64,000 nt of DNA from Sphingobacterium sp. (GCA_031286695.1 JAITTY010000011.1:124001-188000); one strand, 5' to 3'; positions 24,906 through 34,571 are shown, counted from the stretch's first letter. The notes: generated from the letters alone by a model not told the origin. Numbers and translations: made by a program.

Positions 24906-26045
24906 ATGAAAAAGGGAATATTAATGGGTTTAAGCTTTTTACCAGCCTTGTTAATGGCACAAGAAAGCTACACGGTTACAGGAAAGGTAAACACAACTTC
25001 GGACAAAGCTAAAGTGTTTATGCAATATGCTGCTAATGGAACTCGTCAGACAGATTCTGCAACGGTCGTAAAAGGTGAGTTTAAGTTCAACGGGCAAGTG
25101 GCTTCACCAACAAAGGGTATGATGATCTATTCGCCAGAGGGTTTATCTTTTGCTGAACTTAGAAATAGTCAAACACAACCTGAAACTGCACAGTTATATC
25201 TTTCTAAAGGTGTTATCAAAGTTGACGCAACCAAAGGGTTCAAAAATGCAACTATATCGGGCACGGCACTAAATGATGATTTGACACAGTATAAGGCATT
25301 TGTAAAACCATATTCGGATGCATTCGAAGCTTTGAACCAGCAATATTATGCTGCTTCGGAGACTCAAAAACAGGATCCTAAATTCATTGAAGGTTTACAA
25401 AAACAGGCTGGTGAGATTTCCGAAAAAATGGAAAAAGCAGATGCTGAATTTATTAACAAAAACCCAAAGAGCTGGTATACCTTGGATTTATTATCTGAAA
25501 ATGTCAGTGGTGAGAATGTAAATGACTATGTGACTTCTTTTGAAAAGTTGTCTCCTGAGCTAAAAAATTCTGAAAAAGGGAAAGAGCTGGCGGAGCGTAT
25601 TCAGAAACTCAAAGCGGTTGCTGTTGGTTCTGTAGCGCCAGACTTTACGTTGCCAGATACAACGGGAAAAAATATTTCCTTATCTTCTTTAAGAGGTAAA
25701 TATGTCCTGTTGGATTTTTGGGCAAGTTGGTGTGGTCCTTGCCGTCATGAGAATCCTAATGTCGTTGCAGCTTTCAATAAGTTCAAAGATAAAGGATTTA
25801 CCGTGTTTGGTGTTTCTTTGGATAATCCAGGTAAAAAGGATGCATGGATGAAAGCTATCCATGATGATAATTTGCAGCAGTGGCCTCACGTATCGGATTT
25901 ACAGGGCTGGAAATCCGCTCCAGTAAAGCTATACGAGGTACGTGGTATTCCTCAAAACTTCCTAATTGATCCTTCCGGTAAAATTGTAGCGTCGAATTTA
26001 AGAGGTGAGGCTTTGGAAGCTAAATTAGCTGAATTGTTAAAATAA
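24906..26045 (+). CDS. TlpA-like thiol-disulfide protein with DUF4369 domain
   Basis: A 379-residue exported protein. Signal peptide (start at 24906, MKKGILMGLSFLPALLMAQ), an N-terminal DUF4369-type beta domain (YTVTGKVNTTSDKAKVFMQY), a helical middle, and a C-terminal thioredoxin fold with active site WASWCGPCRHE. GIPQNFLIDPSGKIV holds the cis-proline. Such proteins reduce or oxidise cysteines in the periplasm. Start 24906 is chosen because the signal peptide begins there; the open frame extends back to 24876. Confidence 0.92.
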   Translation: MKKGILMGLSFLPALLMAQESYTVTGKVNTTSDKAKVFMQYAANGTRQTDSATVVKGEFKFNGQVASPTKGMMIYSPEGLSFAELRNSQTQPETAQLYLSKGVIKVDATKGFKNATISGTALNDDLTQYKAFVKPYSDAFEALNQQYYAASETQKQDPKFIEGLQKQAGEISEKMEKADAEFINKNPKSWYTLDLLSENVSGENVNDYVTSFEKLSPELKNSEKGKELAERIQKLKAVAVGSVAPDFTLPDTTGKNISLSSLRGKYVLLDFWASWCGPCRHENPNVVAAFNKFKDKGFTVFGVSLDNPGKKDAWMKAIHDDNLQQWPHVSDLQGWKSAPVKLYEVRGIPQNFLIDPSGKIVASNLRGEALEAKLAELLK

Positions 26046-26077
26046 ACTGATATCTAGTTGCCATTAGGCATTTGAAT

Positions 26078-26132
26078 AACCCCTAATTGTTATACTCATG
26101 TGAACTGAGTCTGCAATTAGGGGTTTCTTTTT
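26078..26132 (+). terminator. Terminator after the TlpA-like gene
   Basis: Arms CCCCTAATTG and CAATTAGGGG separated by about 24 bases, followed by TTTCTTTTT. The 308-bp gap 26046-26353 otherwise shows nothing I can support. Confidence 0.75.
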
Positions 26133-26353
26133 AATCATGTTTATCCTGATCCAATTGCCCTTTTATCGTTACGGCCCTAGCTGTTGTGTTAAAATAGGGG
26201 GAATTTGCTAACTTCGTCTGCTGCTATAACGAATGATTGCATGAAACCGCTTTATCCTCGTAACAGTTGGTTTAGGGGATGATGAATCTTAGGTGTTTAA
26301 ACAGGGTGATCAATAGGGTTTCTAGCGCTATTGTGGTTATAAAAATTATAAAG

Positions 26354-26800
26354 ATGAAGAAAATAGTAATTTTGGGTATATTCTTGGGGACGGTGATTGC
26401 TTCCTGCAGTGGGGATCAAGATAAGGGAATTCCCGTTGTCAACCTAGAGGCATTGCATGCCATACCTTTGGATCACCCTATTGATCAATTGGCTAAAGAC
26501 ACGACATTTATCGATGTTACGTTGCCGCCTAATGCTAGAATCGATCAGTTGTCGCAACAGGAGCTGGGTCAACTAAAAGCTGCGGCATATCGTTTTTACC
26601 AGCATGTTAGATTGGAAAATAATCAATATCGTGTTGATCTTAAGGATCCTAAAGTGCTGCATATATCTGAACCAGTAATCAAAGCCTATGAGCAGGCTAT
26701 CAGTAGCACGAATCATTTTGCTGATTCAATGGCAAAAACGGGACAGGCAATTCAATTACCACCTGTATCTGAAGAATACCTCAATAATTTACTCAAGTAA
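26354..26800 (+). CDS. Putative lipoprotein of unknown function
   Basis: A 148-residue protein. The lipobox in GTVIASCSGDQ supports a lipoprotein signal peptide for a start at 26354 (MKKIVILGIF); codons upstream to 26279 are unlikely to be used. The mature part is charged and helical (LDHPIDQLAKDTTFIDVTLP, YRVDLKDPKVLHISEPVIKA). No family is recognised. A strong bidirectional terminator follows. Confidence 0.72.
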   Translation: MKKIVILGIFLGTVIASCSGDQDKGIPVVNLEALHAIPLDHPIDQLAKDTTFIDVTLPPNARIDQLSQQELGQLKAAAYRFYQHVRLENNQYRVDLKDPKVLHISEPVIKAYEQAISSTNHFADSMAKTGQAIQLPPVSEEYLNNLLK

Positions 26801-26902
26801 CAACTGTGCAGGATATGGTGCTATAGGGGCTTTATGCAGCATGATAGTTCAAGTGGCAGGTCTTAGCCAAAGAATTTGGACAATTCTAGCAGCGCAAGGC
26901 AT

Positions 26903-26940
26903 AAAAAAAGAGTATACATCACAATGTATACTCTTTTTTT
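26903..26940. terminator. Bidirectional terminator
   Basis: Stem AGAGTATACAT / ATGTATACTCT with loop CACA, A-run before and T-run after. Serves the lipoprotein gene and pfkA. Confidence 0.92.
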
Positions 26941-26968
26941 ATTGTTAGTTAAGAATAACTTATATCAC

Positions 26969-27943
26969 TTACAAAGAAAGGATTTCAATGATACGAAGCA
27001 GATCCTCATTCATTTTTACGTTATGCTTGATAGCGCTCTTAAAAGGAGTGAATCTTACCTCGCTGCAGATCAGTCCGGCCATTTCACCTCTGCGACCTTG
27101 CAATAAAGCTTCTACGGATGCAACTCCAAGTCTGCTGGCCAATACGCGGTCCATACAAGTAGGGCTTCCGCCGCGCTGAATATGTCCTAAAATAGATAAT
27201 CTAACATCGTAGTGCGGGAAATTTTCCTTGATTTTTTCCGAAACCACCATGCCACCTTCTTTGTCACCTTCAGCAACAATAATAATGCGGGATGATTTAT
27301 TTTTACGGCTTTTGTCAAGTCTTTTCATAATCGCATCATAGTCTACCTCGAACTCAGGAACCAGAACTGCTTCAGCACCGGTGCTGATACCAGAACGAAC
27401 TGCAATAAGACCCGAGTCACGGCCCATCACTTCGATCACAAAAAGTCTATCGTGAGACTCGGCGGTGTCGCGAATTTTGTCTACGGCTTGGATAACAGTA
27501 TTAATGGCCGTATCATAGCCAATCGTGAAGTCTGTGCCGGCCAAATCGTTGTCGATTGTGCCCGGAAGACCGATGATCGGAAAATCGAATTCTTCGATAA
27601 ATTTGGATGCACCGGTAAATGTACCATCGCCACCGATGACAACCATGGCATCAATACCGTGGCTGCGTAAATTTTCATAAGCCTGCTTACGTCCTTCAAT
27701 AGTTTTGAAAGCCTCGCTACGGGCTGTTTTTAGGATAGTACCACCACGTTGTATGATATTGGCTACAGATTTAGCATCCATAGGGATAATCTCACCATTA
27801 ACTAGACCATCATAACCTCTGCGTACGCCAAATACTTCAAGATTATTGTAGATTCCCGCTCTAACAACAGCGCGGATACCAGCATTCATTCCTGGAGCAT
27901 CTCCTCCAGATGTCAAAACAGCAATTTTTTTAATGTTACTCAT
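26969..27943 (-). CDS. pfkA: ATP-dependent 6-phosphofructokinase
   Basis: A 324-residue glycolytic enzyme that phosphorylates fructose 6-phosphate. LTSGGDAPGMNAGIRAVVR binds ATP, GGDGTFTGA and the catalytic PGTIDND lie in the middle, and EVMGRDSG and LGHIQRGGSP contact the sugar phosphate. The glycine after GGDG is compatible with ATP rather than pyrophosphate use. Monocistronic; an imperfect long hairpin lies upstream at 28021-28100. Confidence 0.97.
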   Translation of the reverse strand: MSNIKKIAVLTSGGDAPGMNAGIRAVVRAGIYNNLEVFGVRRGYDGLVNGEIIPMDAKSVANIIQRGGTILKTARSEAFKTIEGRKQAYENLRSHGIDAMVVIGGDGTFTGASKFIEEFDFPIIGLPGTIDNDLAGTDFTIGYDTAINTVIQAVDKIRDTAESHDRLFVIEVMGRDSGLIAVRSGISTGAEAVLVPEFEVDYDAIMKRLDKSRKNKSSRIIIVAEGDKEGGMVVSEKIKENFPHYDVRLSILGHIQRGGSPTCMDRVLASRLGVASVEALLQGRRGEMAGLICSEVRFTPFKSAIKHNVKMNEDLLRIIEILSL

Positions 27944-28020
27944 ACGTACTCAAACTTAGCTATTTTTAAGCTTATATCCAATTATATTTCCGTTGTTAGA
28001 AGTCGCCAATAACGCTATTA

Positions 28021-28100
28021 AGAACAAGCAATAGCTTTTTTAACTGCAATTTATCTAAGCGTGAGCTAAAGATAATGCAAATTTAATAATTGCTTGTTCT
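28021..28100. repeat. Long imperfect inverted repeat upstream of pfkA
   Basis: Perfect outer arms AGAACAAGCAAT (28021-28032) and ATTGCTTGTTCT (28089-28100). Inside, TGCAATTTATCT and AGATAATGCA can also pair partly, giving a hairpin of about 80 nt. No T-run follows on either strand, so it does not look like a terminator. It is 78 bp upstream of the pfkA start. A folded leader, a MITE-like remnant or an operator pair are possible. Confidence 0.5.
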
Positions 28101-28141
28101 CCGCTTTCATTCTCGGCGGAGTACCTTCCGCTGTATACGGT

Positions 28142-29848
28142 CTATTTTTTTGCTTTAAAGGCATCAATTCCGCTCTGTAAAAACGCTTTATACTGTTCAA
28201 TATTTCTATTTGCACCAGACTGAGGTACTAATACCTTGCCAGATGCGTCTACAATGACATATAACGGTTGTGAATTGCTGTTGAACGTCGATGCTTGGAA
28301 ATCACTGTTTTTATTACCTATTGTCTTGATTTTTTTGCCACTATATGTTGAAACAAATTGTTCGTTTGCAGGTAATTCTGTTTTATCATCGACAAACAAT
28401 TCGGCCATAATAAATTCTTCTTTCAATAGTTTGGCAACCGCAGGATCAGTCCAGACATTTGCCTCCATTTCCCGGCAATTGACACAATTCCAGCCTGTAA
28501 AATCTATTAATACGGGTTTATTCAGTTCTTTTGCTGTTTCCAAGGCTTGATCGTAATCGTAGTATGGATCAAATCCTTTTGGTGTACCGCGTTCGTGAAA
28601 AATCTCCGCGTATTTTTTGACTTTACCATCAGTATGTGCAGGAGCGGCTGCTATTCCTGCCGACAGGTCAAAGTCCTGTGTTGCCGAAGGTGGCAAGAAC
28701 GCTGAAATAGATTTTAGGGGAGCTCCCCACAATCCCGGTACCATATAGACAACGAAGGAAAATACAATGATGGCGAGAATAGTTCTCGGTACGGAGAGGA
28801 ATTTTAATTCGCTGTCATGTGAAAACTTAATCTTTCCAATGAGATATAAGCCCATCATACTAAAGATGGCAATCCATAGCGATAAGAAGACTTCTCGATC
28901 CAGCCAATTCCAGTGGTAAGCCAAATCTACATTTGATAAGAATTTCAGCGCCAGTGCAAGCTCTAAGAAGCCAAGTACAACCTTCACCGAATTTAACCAG
29001 CCACCAGATTTTGGTAGAGATTTTAACATCGAAGGGAACATCGCAAATAAGCCAAAAGGAATTGCAAGTGCTATAGAAAAACCGAGCATACCGATTGCGG
29101 GACCTAAGCGTTCTCCTTTTGAGGCCGCTTCGACCAATAAGGTGCCAATAATGGGGCCAGTACAAGAGAACGAGACTAGTGAAAGGCTGAAGGCCATAAA
29201 GAAAAGTCCTACAAGACCGCCTTTGTCGGATTTGGCATCCATTTTATTGACGAAAGAACTCGGTAACGTGATTTCAAAAGCACCAAAGAATGATGCGGCA
29301 AAAACAACCAATAAAAGGAAGAACAAGAAATTAAATATCCCATTTGTCGATAAAGCATTCAAAGCATCCGAACCAAACGAAATGGTAATAATCATCCCTA
29401 AAGCGACATAGATCACAATAATGAAGAGACCATATAGGAGTGCCTTGCTGATACCGCTTGCGCGGCTTCCAGCCTGCTTTGTAAAATAACTTACGGTAAG
29501 TGGGAGCATTGGAAATATACAAGGCATAAGTAGCGCTGCGAAGCCGCCTACTAGTCCAGCGATAAAGATACTCCAAAGTGATTTTTTACCTGATTCTTGA
29601 TTTCCGGAGGAAGCATTTGCCTTAGCTGGAGCTATTTTACTGCTATCCTGACTAACCATTGTGTCAGGTGAAGCTGTAAAGTTTAGATCCTCAGGTACCG
29701 CTTCAACTGCAGTCGCCGTATCCGGTGATGATTCAAATTGGAGTCCTTCTGTACTTGTTAAGCTATCTTGTGCGGAGGCAAAAGTTGCTGTGGTTAAAGA
29801 AAGACTGAAAAAAGCAATTAAAAGTAGAATGAATGTGTTTTTTAACAT
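28142..29848 (-). CDS. dsbD: Thiol:disulfide interchange protein DsbD, beta and gamma domains
   Basis: A 568-residue inner-membrane protein. After a signal sequence and a linker of about 70 residues come eight or so membrane helices of the electron-transfer domain (GGFAALLMPCIFPMLPLTVS with one key cysteine, SFSCTGPIIGT with the other), then a C-terminal thioredoxin domain with FTGWNCVNCREME. The alpha domain found at the N-terminus of proteobacterial DsbD is missing. A separate gene 86 bp upstream appears to supply it. The protein passes electrons from cytosolic thioredoxin to the periplasm. Confidence 0.93.
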   Translation of the reverse strand: MLKNTFILLLIAFFSLSLTTATFASAQDSLTSTEGLQFESSPDTATAVEAVPEDLNFTASPDTMVSQDSSKIAPAKANASSGNQESGKKSLWSIFIAGLVGGFAALLMPCIFPMLPLTVSYFTKQAGSRASGISKALLYGLFIIVIYVALGMIITISFGSDALNALSTNGIFNFLFFLLLVVFAASFFGAFEITLPSSFVNKMDAKSDKGGLVGLFFMAFSLSLVSFSCTGPIIGTLLVEAASKGERLGPAIGMLGFSIALAIPFGLFAMFPSMLKSLPKSGGWLNSVKVVLGFLELALALKFLSNVDLAYHWNWLDREVFLSLWIAIFSMMGLYLIGKIKFSHDSELKFLSVPRTILAIIVFSFVVYMVPGLWGAPLKSISAFLPPSATQDFDLSAGIAAAPAHTDGKVKKYAEIFHERGTPKGFDPYYDYDQALETAKELNKPVLIDFTGWNCVNCREMEANVWTDPAVAKLLKEEFIMAELFVDDKTELPANEQFVSTYSGKKIKTIGNKNSDFQASTFNSNSQPLYVIVDASGKVLVPQSGANRNIEQYKAFLQSGIDAFKAKK

Positions 29849-29880
29849 GCGTATGAATTTCTGATGTTATGGTCAAAAAT

Positions 29881-29905
29881 AAAAAAAGGCGATGAGAATC
29901 GCCTT
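29881..29905 (-). terminator. Terminator between the DsbD alpha-like gene and dsbD
   Basis: On the minus strand AAGGCGAT / ATCGCCTT with loop TCTC is followed by seven T. It would stop or attenuate transcription from the upstream gene before dsbD. Confidence 0.8.
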
Positions 29906-29934
29906 ATTAATTTATCCGTGTAGAATCATTTTTA

Positions 29935-30384
29935 CTATTTGATTGTCACAGCAAAAGCATATTCGTCTGGAGGAAGACATTGCGATGCATCACATGCTTG
30001 CCATTCGACAGTACCTTTAACTGTGGCAGTTCCTTTATTTAAAGTCACTTTTTGTTGAAAAATTACCTCGTTTGTAAAATAACCAACATCCATCTTAAAT
30101 ACATCCTCATGTTTTACTTTTGGTTTTGGCTCTGCAGTTTTACCGACCAGTGCATAATCGGCAGCTTTGGCGAATGTGAAAGAAGTTGGAATTGGCCCGC
30201 CATCTTTCACATTTTGTGAATAAATGTGCCATCCATTTTGGATTGTAGCTTTTACATAAACTACAGCTTCTTTGTTATTTAACTTTTTGCTGGCCACCGT
30301 CCATTTTACAGGTTTGTGAATCTGAGCGAATGCTCCCGTAACTGCGAAAATTACTGCAGTCATTAACAGTATTAACTTTTTCAT
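29935..30384 (-). CDS. Stand-alone DsbD alpha-type domain protein
   Basis: A 149-residue periplasmic protein with a signal peptide (MKKLILLMTAVIFAVTGAFAQ). The immunoglobulin-like fold shows NGWHIYSQN and, near the C-terminus, EWQACDASQCLPPDEYAF. The two cysteines five apart match the redox pair of the N-terminal domain of DsbD. It lies just upstream of a dsbD that lacks this domain, so the two are probably one split system. A terminator separates the genes. Confidence 0.85.
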   Translation of the reverse strand: MKKLILLMTAVIFAVTGAFAQIHKPVKWTVASKKLNNKEAVVYVKATIQNGWHIYSQNVKDGGPIPTSFTFAKAADYALVGKTAEPKPKVKHEDVFKMDVGYFTNEVIFQQKVTLNKGTATVKGTVEWQACDASQCLPPDEYAFAVTIK

Positions 30385-30540
30385 CCGAATTTAATTTATT
30401 CTTTCCTTTTTCCGCTACAATGATTGCAGTGTGTTATTGTTCTTTGATTCTTCGCGTAAATAAAGGTTTAATCACGCTGTTGACAAATTTAGAACAAAGG
30501 TTTGACAATTCTAAAATGGGCTATCCTTTTTTTGTAAAGA

Positions 30541-31311
30541 TTAGGTAATAAGATGTGTAATTTCTTTGATATCAAATTCGCGAAGGGCATCTTCAAGAAG
30601 AACGCATAGTTTCCCCTCACTAGATACCTGTTGAATGATTCCGATTTTCCGGATACCATCGATGAGAAATGGTTTTTCTTCCCCTTTCCAAAACAAAAGT
30701 TCGTTGTAGCGGTTTAACTGGTGTTGAGCGCCCTCTTTATAAAGGGTCAGGTACTCCTGTTGGATGAATTGGAACAATTCCTGTGCGAGCTCCTTGATGT
30801 TGTAATCTTGTCGATCGGTCAGGCAGGCAAGCGAGGTTATTGTTGTTGCTGTGTCAAAATTAATTTGATTAATATTTACACCAATGCCGATAATAGCATG
30901 GTCTATTTTACTGCCTTTTAATTTATTTTCTATTAAAATGCCTGTGATTTTCTTTGAATTGACGTAAATATCATTGGGCCATTTCACAGTTACAGGTTGT
31001 TCGGTTTTGCTTTTCAGCCAATTGACGGTTGCAATGGCGATTGTGGCGGAAAGCGCAAATTGTTGTGCAATCGGCAGAAAATGAGGTTTTAAGAGAATGG
31101 AAGTCGTCAGGTTTTTTCCGGGTTCGCTGATCCAGGTGCTCCCTCGTTGCCCCTTGCCTTGGAATTGTTCTTCTGCTAAAATGGCAGTCCCTTCTGCTAG
31201 TGGCTTGAAATTTGACAATAATTCTCTAAGATAATCGTTTGTAGAGGCGACTTTGTCAAGATATATTGTATTTTGACCGATGATAAGTCCCGAAATATTG
31301 TTATTTTGCAA
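30541..31311 (-). CDS. birA: Biotin--[acetyl-CoA-carboxylase] ligase
   Basis: A 256-residue enzyme that attaches biotin to carboxylase carrier domains. TIYLDKVASTNDYLRE, the biotinyl-AMP loop EQFQGKGQRGSTWISEPGKN and VKWPNDIYVNSKKITGILIE are family hallmarks. It lacks the N-terminal DNA-binding helix of E. coli BirA, so it is a ligase only. It is divergent from rsfS with 47 bp between the starts. Confidence 0.95.
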   Translation of the reverse strand: MQNNNISGLIIGQNTIYLDKVASTNDYLRELLSNFKPLAEGTAILAEEQFQGKGQRGSTWISEPGKNLTTSILLKPHFLPIAQQFALSATIAIATVNWLKSKTEQPVTVKWPNDIYVNSKKITGILIENKLKGSKIDHAIIGIGVNINQINFDTATTITSLACLTDRQDYNIKELAQELFQFIQQEYLTLYKEGAQHQLNRYNELLFWKGEEKPFLIDGIRKIGIIQQVSSEGKLCVLLEDALREFDIKEITHLIT

Positions 31312-31358
31312 ACTGAAAGTATTAAATAAATATTAAGTCAAAACTATCACATTTTTTA

Positions 31359-31733
31359 ATGAGTAAAAATAAAAGTTCAGAATTGTCCCAACGTCTATCA
31401 GAAATTATCGTTTACGGTATGCAAGAAAAGAAAGCAAACGAGATCGTTCGCTTGGATTTAAGAGATCTTCACAGTTCTGTTTCTGATTATTTTGTGATTT
31501 GTCATGCCGATTCTAACATTCAGGTCAATGCGATAGCAAAGAGTGTCGAAGAAGAAGTCTATAAGGCATTTGGTCAAGAACCCCAATTTAAAGAAGGACA
31601 ATCAAATGGAGAATGGTTGATTTTGGATTTTGTGGATGTGGTTGTACATATCTTTAAGACCGAAAAAAGAGCGCACTACGGTATCGAGGATTTATGGGGA
31701 GATGCGGATATACAGCATTTCCAAAGCGCTTAA
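31359..31733 (+). CDS. rsfS: Ribosomal silencing factor RsfS
   Basis: A 124-residue protein of the Iojap/RsfS family that binds ribosomal protein L14 and blocks subunit joining in slow growth. DLRDLHSSVSDYFVICHADS, NGEWLILDFVDVVVHIF and the C-terminal YGIEDLWGDA are typical. It lies 45 bp before ftsH and is probably co-transcribed with it. Confidence 0.95.
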   Translation: MSKNKSSELSQRLSEIIVYGMQEKKANEIVRLDLRDLHSSVSDYFVICHADSNIQVNAIAKSVEEEVYKAFGQEPQFKEGQSNGEWLILDFVDVVVHIFKTEKRAHYGIEDLWGDADIQHFQSA

Positions 31734-31778
31734 TTGCCCTCAATTAAAAATTTATAAAGAAAATATAATTACGATATA

Positions 31779-33860
31779 ATGAAAAAAATCCCGAGTAGTA
31801 AGGTAAGCCCAAAACCGCCAAAATTTAATTTTGTGTGGCTTATGATTGCCATGTTTTTAGGTTTTTTTGCCTTACAATACGTTTTTGGAGAAAGCCCAGC
31901 TAAGGAAGTTAGCTATAGTGATTTTGAAACACGCATGTTGAATACAGGCTCTGTAGAGCGCCTTGTCGCTTACAAGAAGAATGACCTTGTAGAGGTGGAG
32001 GTTTATCTAAAAAAGGGCTGGAAAGATAACCCAAGTTTTAAAGATGCTACAAAAACCGCTGATCCTCTTCCAAGTCTATCAGGACAAGAGGATAAGGGGC
32101 CGCAATATATTTTTAAGGATGCTTCTCCTGACGTTTTAGAAAAGAAATTAGCAGCGTCGCAAGCGGAGTTGACTCCCGGAACACCAAAGGTTCAATTGAC
32201 CTATGATGACCGCTCTAACCCATGGGCTAGTTGGTTTGTTACGTTTATGTTGCCATTGTTGGTATTGGCAGCGATCTGGATTTTCTTGATGCGTCGTATG
32301 GGCGGTGGTGCCGGTGGCGGCGGCGGTGCGATCTTTAATATAGGTAAATCTAAGGCTCAGTTATTTGATAAAGAATCGCAGATCAATATCACATTTAATG
32401 ATGTTGCAGGTCTTGAAGAGGCAAAACAAGAAGTTATGGAGATTGTGGATTTCTTGAAAAATCCACGTAAGTATACAAATCTGGGTGGTAAAATTCCGAA
32501 GGGCGCTTTGCTTGTAGGGCCTCCAGGAACAGGTAAGACTTTATTGGCTAAAGCTGTAGCCGGTGAAGCTCAAGTGCCGTTTTTCTCATTATCCGGATCT
32601 GACTTTGTAGAAATGTTTGTCGGGGTGGGAGCGTCGCGTGTTCGTGATTTGTTTAAACAAGCTAAAGAGAAAGCTCCTTGTATCATTTTTATCGATGAGA
32701 TCGACGCTATTGGTCGTGCTCGTGGTAAGAACTCGATGATGGGAGGAAATGATGAACGCGAAAATACATTAAACCAGCTATTGGTTGAAATGGATGGATT
32801 TGGTACTGATTCCGGGGTTATTATTTTAGCTGCGACAAACCGTATCGATGTATTGGATACAGCGCTATTGCGTCCGGGACGTTTCGACCGTCAAATTTCT
32901 ATTGATAAGCCAGATTTAATTGGACGTGAGCAAATTTTTAAAGTGCATCTAAAACCATTGAAGTTATCTGCTGAAGTCGATGCAAAAAAATTATCTGCAC
33001 AGACTCCTGGTTTTGCCGGTGCGGAAATTGCGAATGTATGTAATGAGGCGGCTCTTATAGCGGCTCGTAAAAATAAACCTGAGATTGATATGCAGGATTT
33101 TCAGGATGCGGTTGACCGTGTGATCGGAGGTCTTGAGAAAAAGAATAAGATCATCTCTCCCGAAGAAAAGCGTATTGTTGCTTATCATGAGGCTGGGCAC
33201 GCTATTGCCGGCTGGTTTTTAGAGCATGCTGATCCGTTGGTGAAAGTTTCCATTGTGCCACGGGGCGTTGCTGCTTTGGGATATGCACAATATCTTCCTC
33301 GTGAGCAGTTCTTATATACTACTGAGCAGCTTATAGACAGCTTATGTATGACGATGGGTGGCCGTGTAGCTGAAGATATTACTTTCGGAAGAATATCAAC
33401 AGGTGCTCAAAATGACTTAGAGCGTATCACACAGCTTTCTTACGCGATGATTGCCATCTACGGTATGAACGATAAGGTTGGAAACGTTTCTTTCAGAGAT
33501 AGTTCTGAAGCATCTTTCCAAAAGCCATATTCTGACAAAACGGCAGAGTTAATTGATGCTGAAGTTCGTAACTTGATCAACGATGTCTATGCACGCACCA
33601 AACAGTTATTGTTGGATAAACGCGAAGGACTGATCAAAATAGCTGAAAAGCTGTTGGAGAAAGAAATTCTTTTTCAGTCTGATCTAGAAGAGATATTGGG
33701 TAAAAGGCCATTTGAAACGAAGACTACTTACGAGGAGTTTGTGAATGGTGCCGATGGTGGAGGTGTACCTCAGACTGATCTGCCGCTGGATGTCCATCCT
33801 GACGAAGCGAGATCCAGTGAAGGTCATAGTTCGGAAAATCCGTCAAATAATTTGAATTAA
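31779..33860 (+). CDS. ftsH: ATP-dependent zinc metalloprotease FtsH
   Basis: A 693-residue membrane AAA protease that degrades unassembled or damaged membrane proteins and some regulators. Two membrane helices (near residues 20-38 and 145-165) flank the periplasmic domain. Walker A GPPGTGKT is at 247-254, Walker B is CIIFIDEIDAIG, the second region of homology ends RPGRFDRQI, and the zinc site HEAGH is at about 470-474. A ~40-residue acidic tail (GVPQTDLPLDVHPDEARSSE) ends the protein. Confidence 0.97.
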   Translation: MKKIPSSKVSPKPPKFNFVWLMIAMFLGFFALQYVFGESPAKEVSYSDFETRMLNTGSVERLVAYKKNDLVEVEVYLKKGWKDNPSFKDATKTADPLPSLSGQEDKGPQYIFKDASPDVLEKKLAASQAELTPGTPKVQLTYDDRSNPWASWFVTFMLPLLVLAAIWIFLMRRMGGGAGGGGGAIFNIGKSKAQLFDKESQINITFNDVAGLEEAKQEVMEIVDFLKNPRKYTNLGGKIPKGALLVGPPGTGKTLLAKAVAGEAQVPFFSLSGSDFVEMFVGVGASRVRDLFKQAKEKAPCIIFIDEIDAIGRARGKNSMMGGNDERENTLNQLLVEMDGFGTDSGVIILAATNRIDVLDTALLRPGRFDRQISIDKPDLIGREQIFKVHLKPLKLSAEVDAKKLSAQTPGFAGAEIANVCNEAALIAARKNKPEIDMQDFQDAVDRVIGGLEKKNKIISPEEKRIVAYHEAGHAIAGWFLEHADPLVKVSIVPRGVAALGYAQYLPREQFLYTTEQLIDSLCMTMGGRVAEDITFGRISTGAQNDLERITQLSYAMIAIYGMNDKVGNVSFRDSSEASFQKPYSDKTAELIDAEVRNLINDVYARTKQLLLDKREGLIKIAEKLLEKEILFQSDLEEILGKRPFETKTTYEEFVNGADGGGVPQTDLPLDVHPDEARSSEGHSSENPSNNLN

Positions 33861-33915
33861 TTTGAATGTTGCAGCGCTAGAGCCTTCTAGCGCTGCATTT
33901 ATATACTATTGCGCC

Positions 33916-34563
33916 ATGAACGTGAAGAACGCAACTGCGAAGGAGGTAATGTTAAAACGGGTACGTCAGGCATTACTGCAAAAGAATGATAATCCACATC
34001 CGAATTTCAAAGAAACACCCCTTTATAAAGAAGAGGATGAATTGGTGGATATTGTTTTTGTTCGCGAATTGACTGCTGCGGGTGGTAAGTTTCTTTATTG
34101 CGATGGTGAGATCGGTCTGATTGAAAATTTGATTTCACTGACTGAGGCAAATGATATTAAAAATATATACGCTTGGGAACAAGGTGTGCAAAATCTGCTC
34201 AGTCCATATGGTTTTCCTTTTTTAAAAACGGAGAAAGATTTTGAATTGGCAAATGCTAGCATTACATCATGCGAGGCATTAATTGCACGCAACGGCAGCG
34301 TGATGGTGAGTAACGCAAATGCTTCCGGACGTAGGTTGAGTATATATCCTCCAATCCATATTGTCATTGCTAAAGCTTCTCAATTGGTTTGGGATCTCAA
34401 AGATGCTTTAGCTTACATGCAAAAGCGTTATGGTCAAGAAATCCCGACAATGATCTCTACGATTACTGGCCCCTCTCGGACAGCAGATATTGAGAAAAGA
34501 TTAGTCTTGGGCGCACATGGGCCAAAGGAACTTTACGTTTTACTTTTAGAAGATAGATTCTAG
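33916..34563 (+). CDS. LUD domain (LutC/YkgG-like) protein
   Basis: A 215-residue protein of the LUD family, whose better-known members LutB/LutC act in lactate utilisation. The features are MLKRVRQALLQK at the N-terminus, ASITSCEALIARNGSVMVSN and STITGPSRTADIEKRLVLGA with HGPKELYVLLL. The start at 33916 (MNVKNATAKEV) is chosen because homologues begin with this helix. In Bacteroidota such a gene commonly follows ftsH alone, without lutA or lutB, as here; its substrate is unknown. Confidence 0.85.
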   Translation: MNVKNATAKEVMLKRVRQALLQKNDNPHPNFKETPLYKEEDELVDIVFVRELTAAGGKFLYCDGEIGLIENLISLTEANDIKNIYAWEQGVQNLLSPYGFPFLKTEKDFELANASITSCEALIARNGSVMVSNANASGRRLSIYPPIHIVIAKASQLVWDLKDALAYMQKRYGQEIPTMISTITGPSRTADIEKRLVLGAHGPKELYVLLLEDRF

Positions 34564-34571
34564 GAATACTT

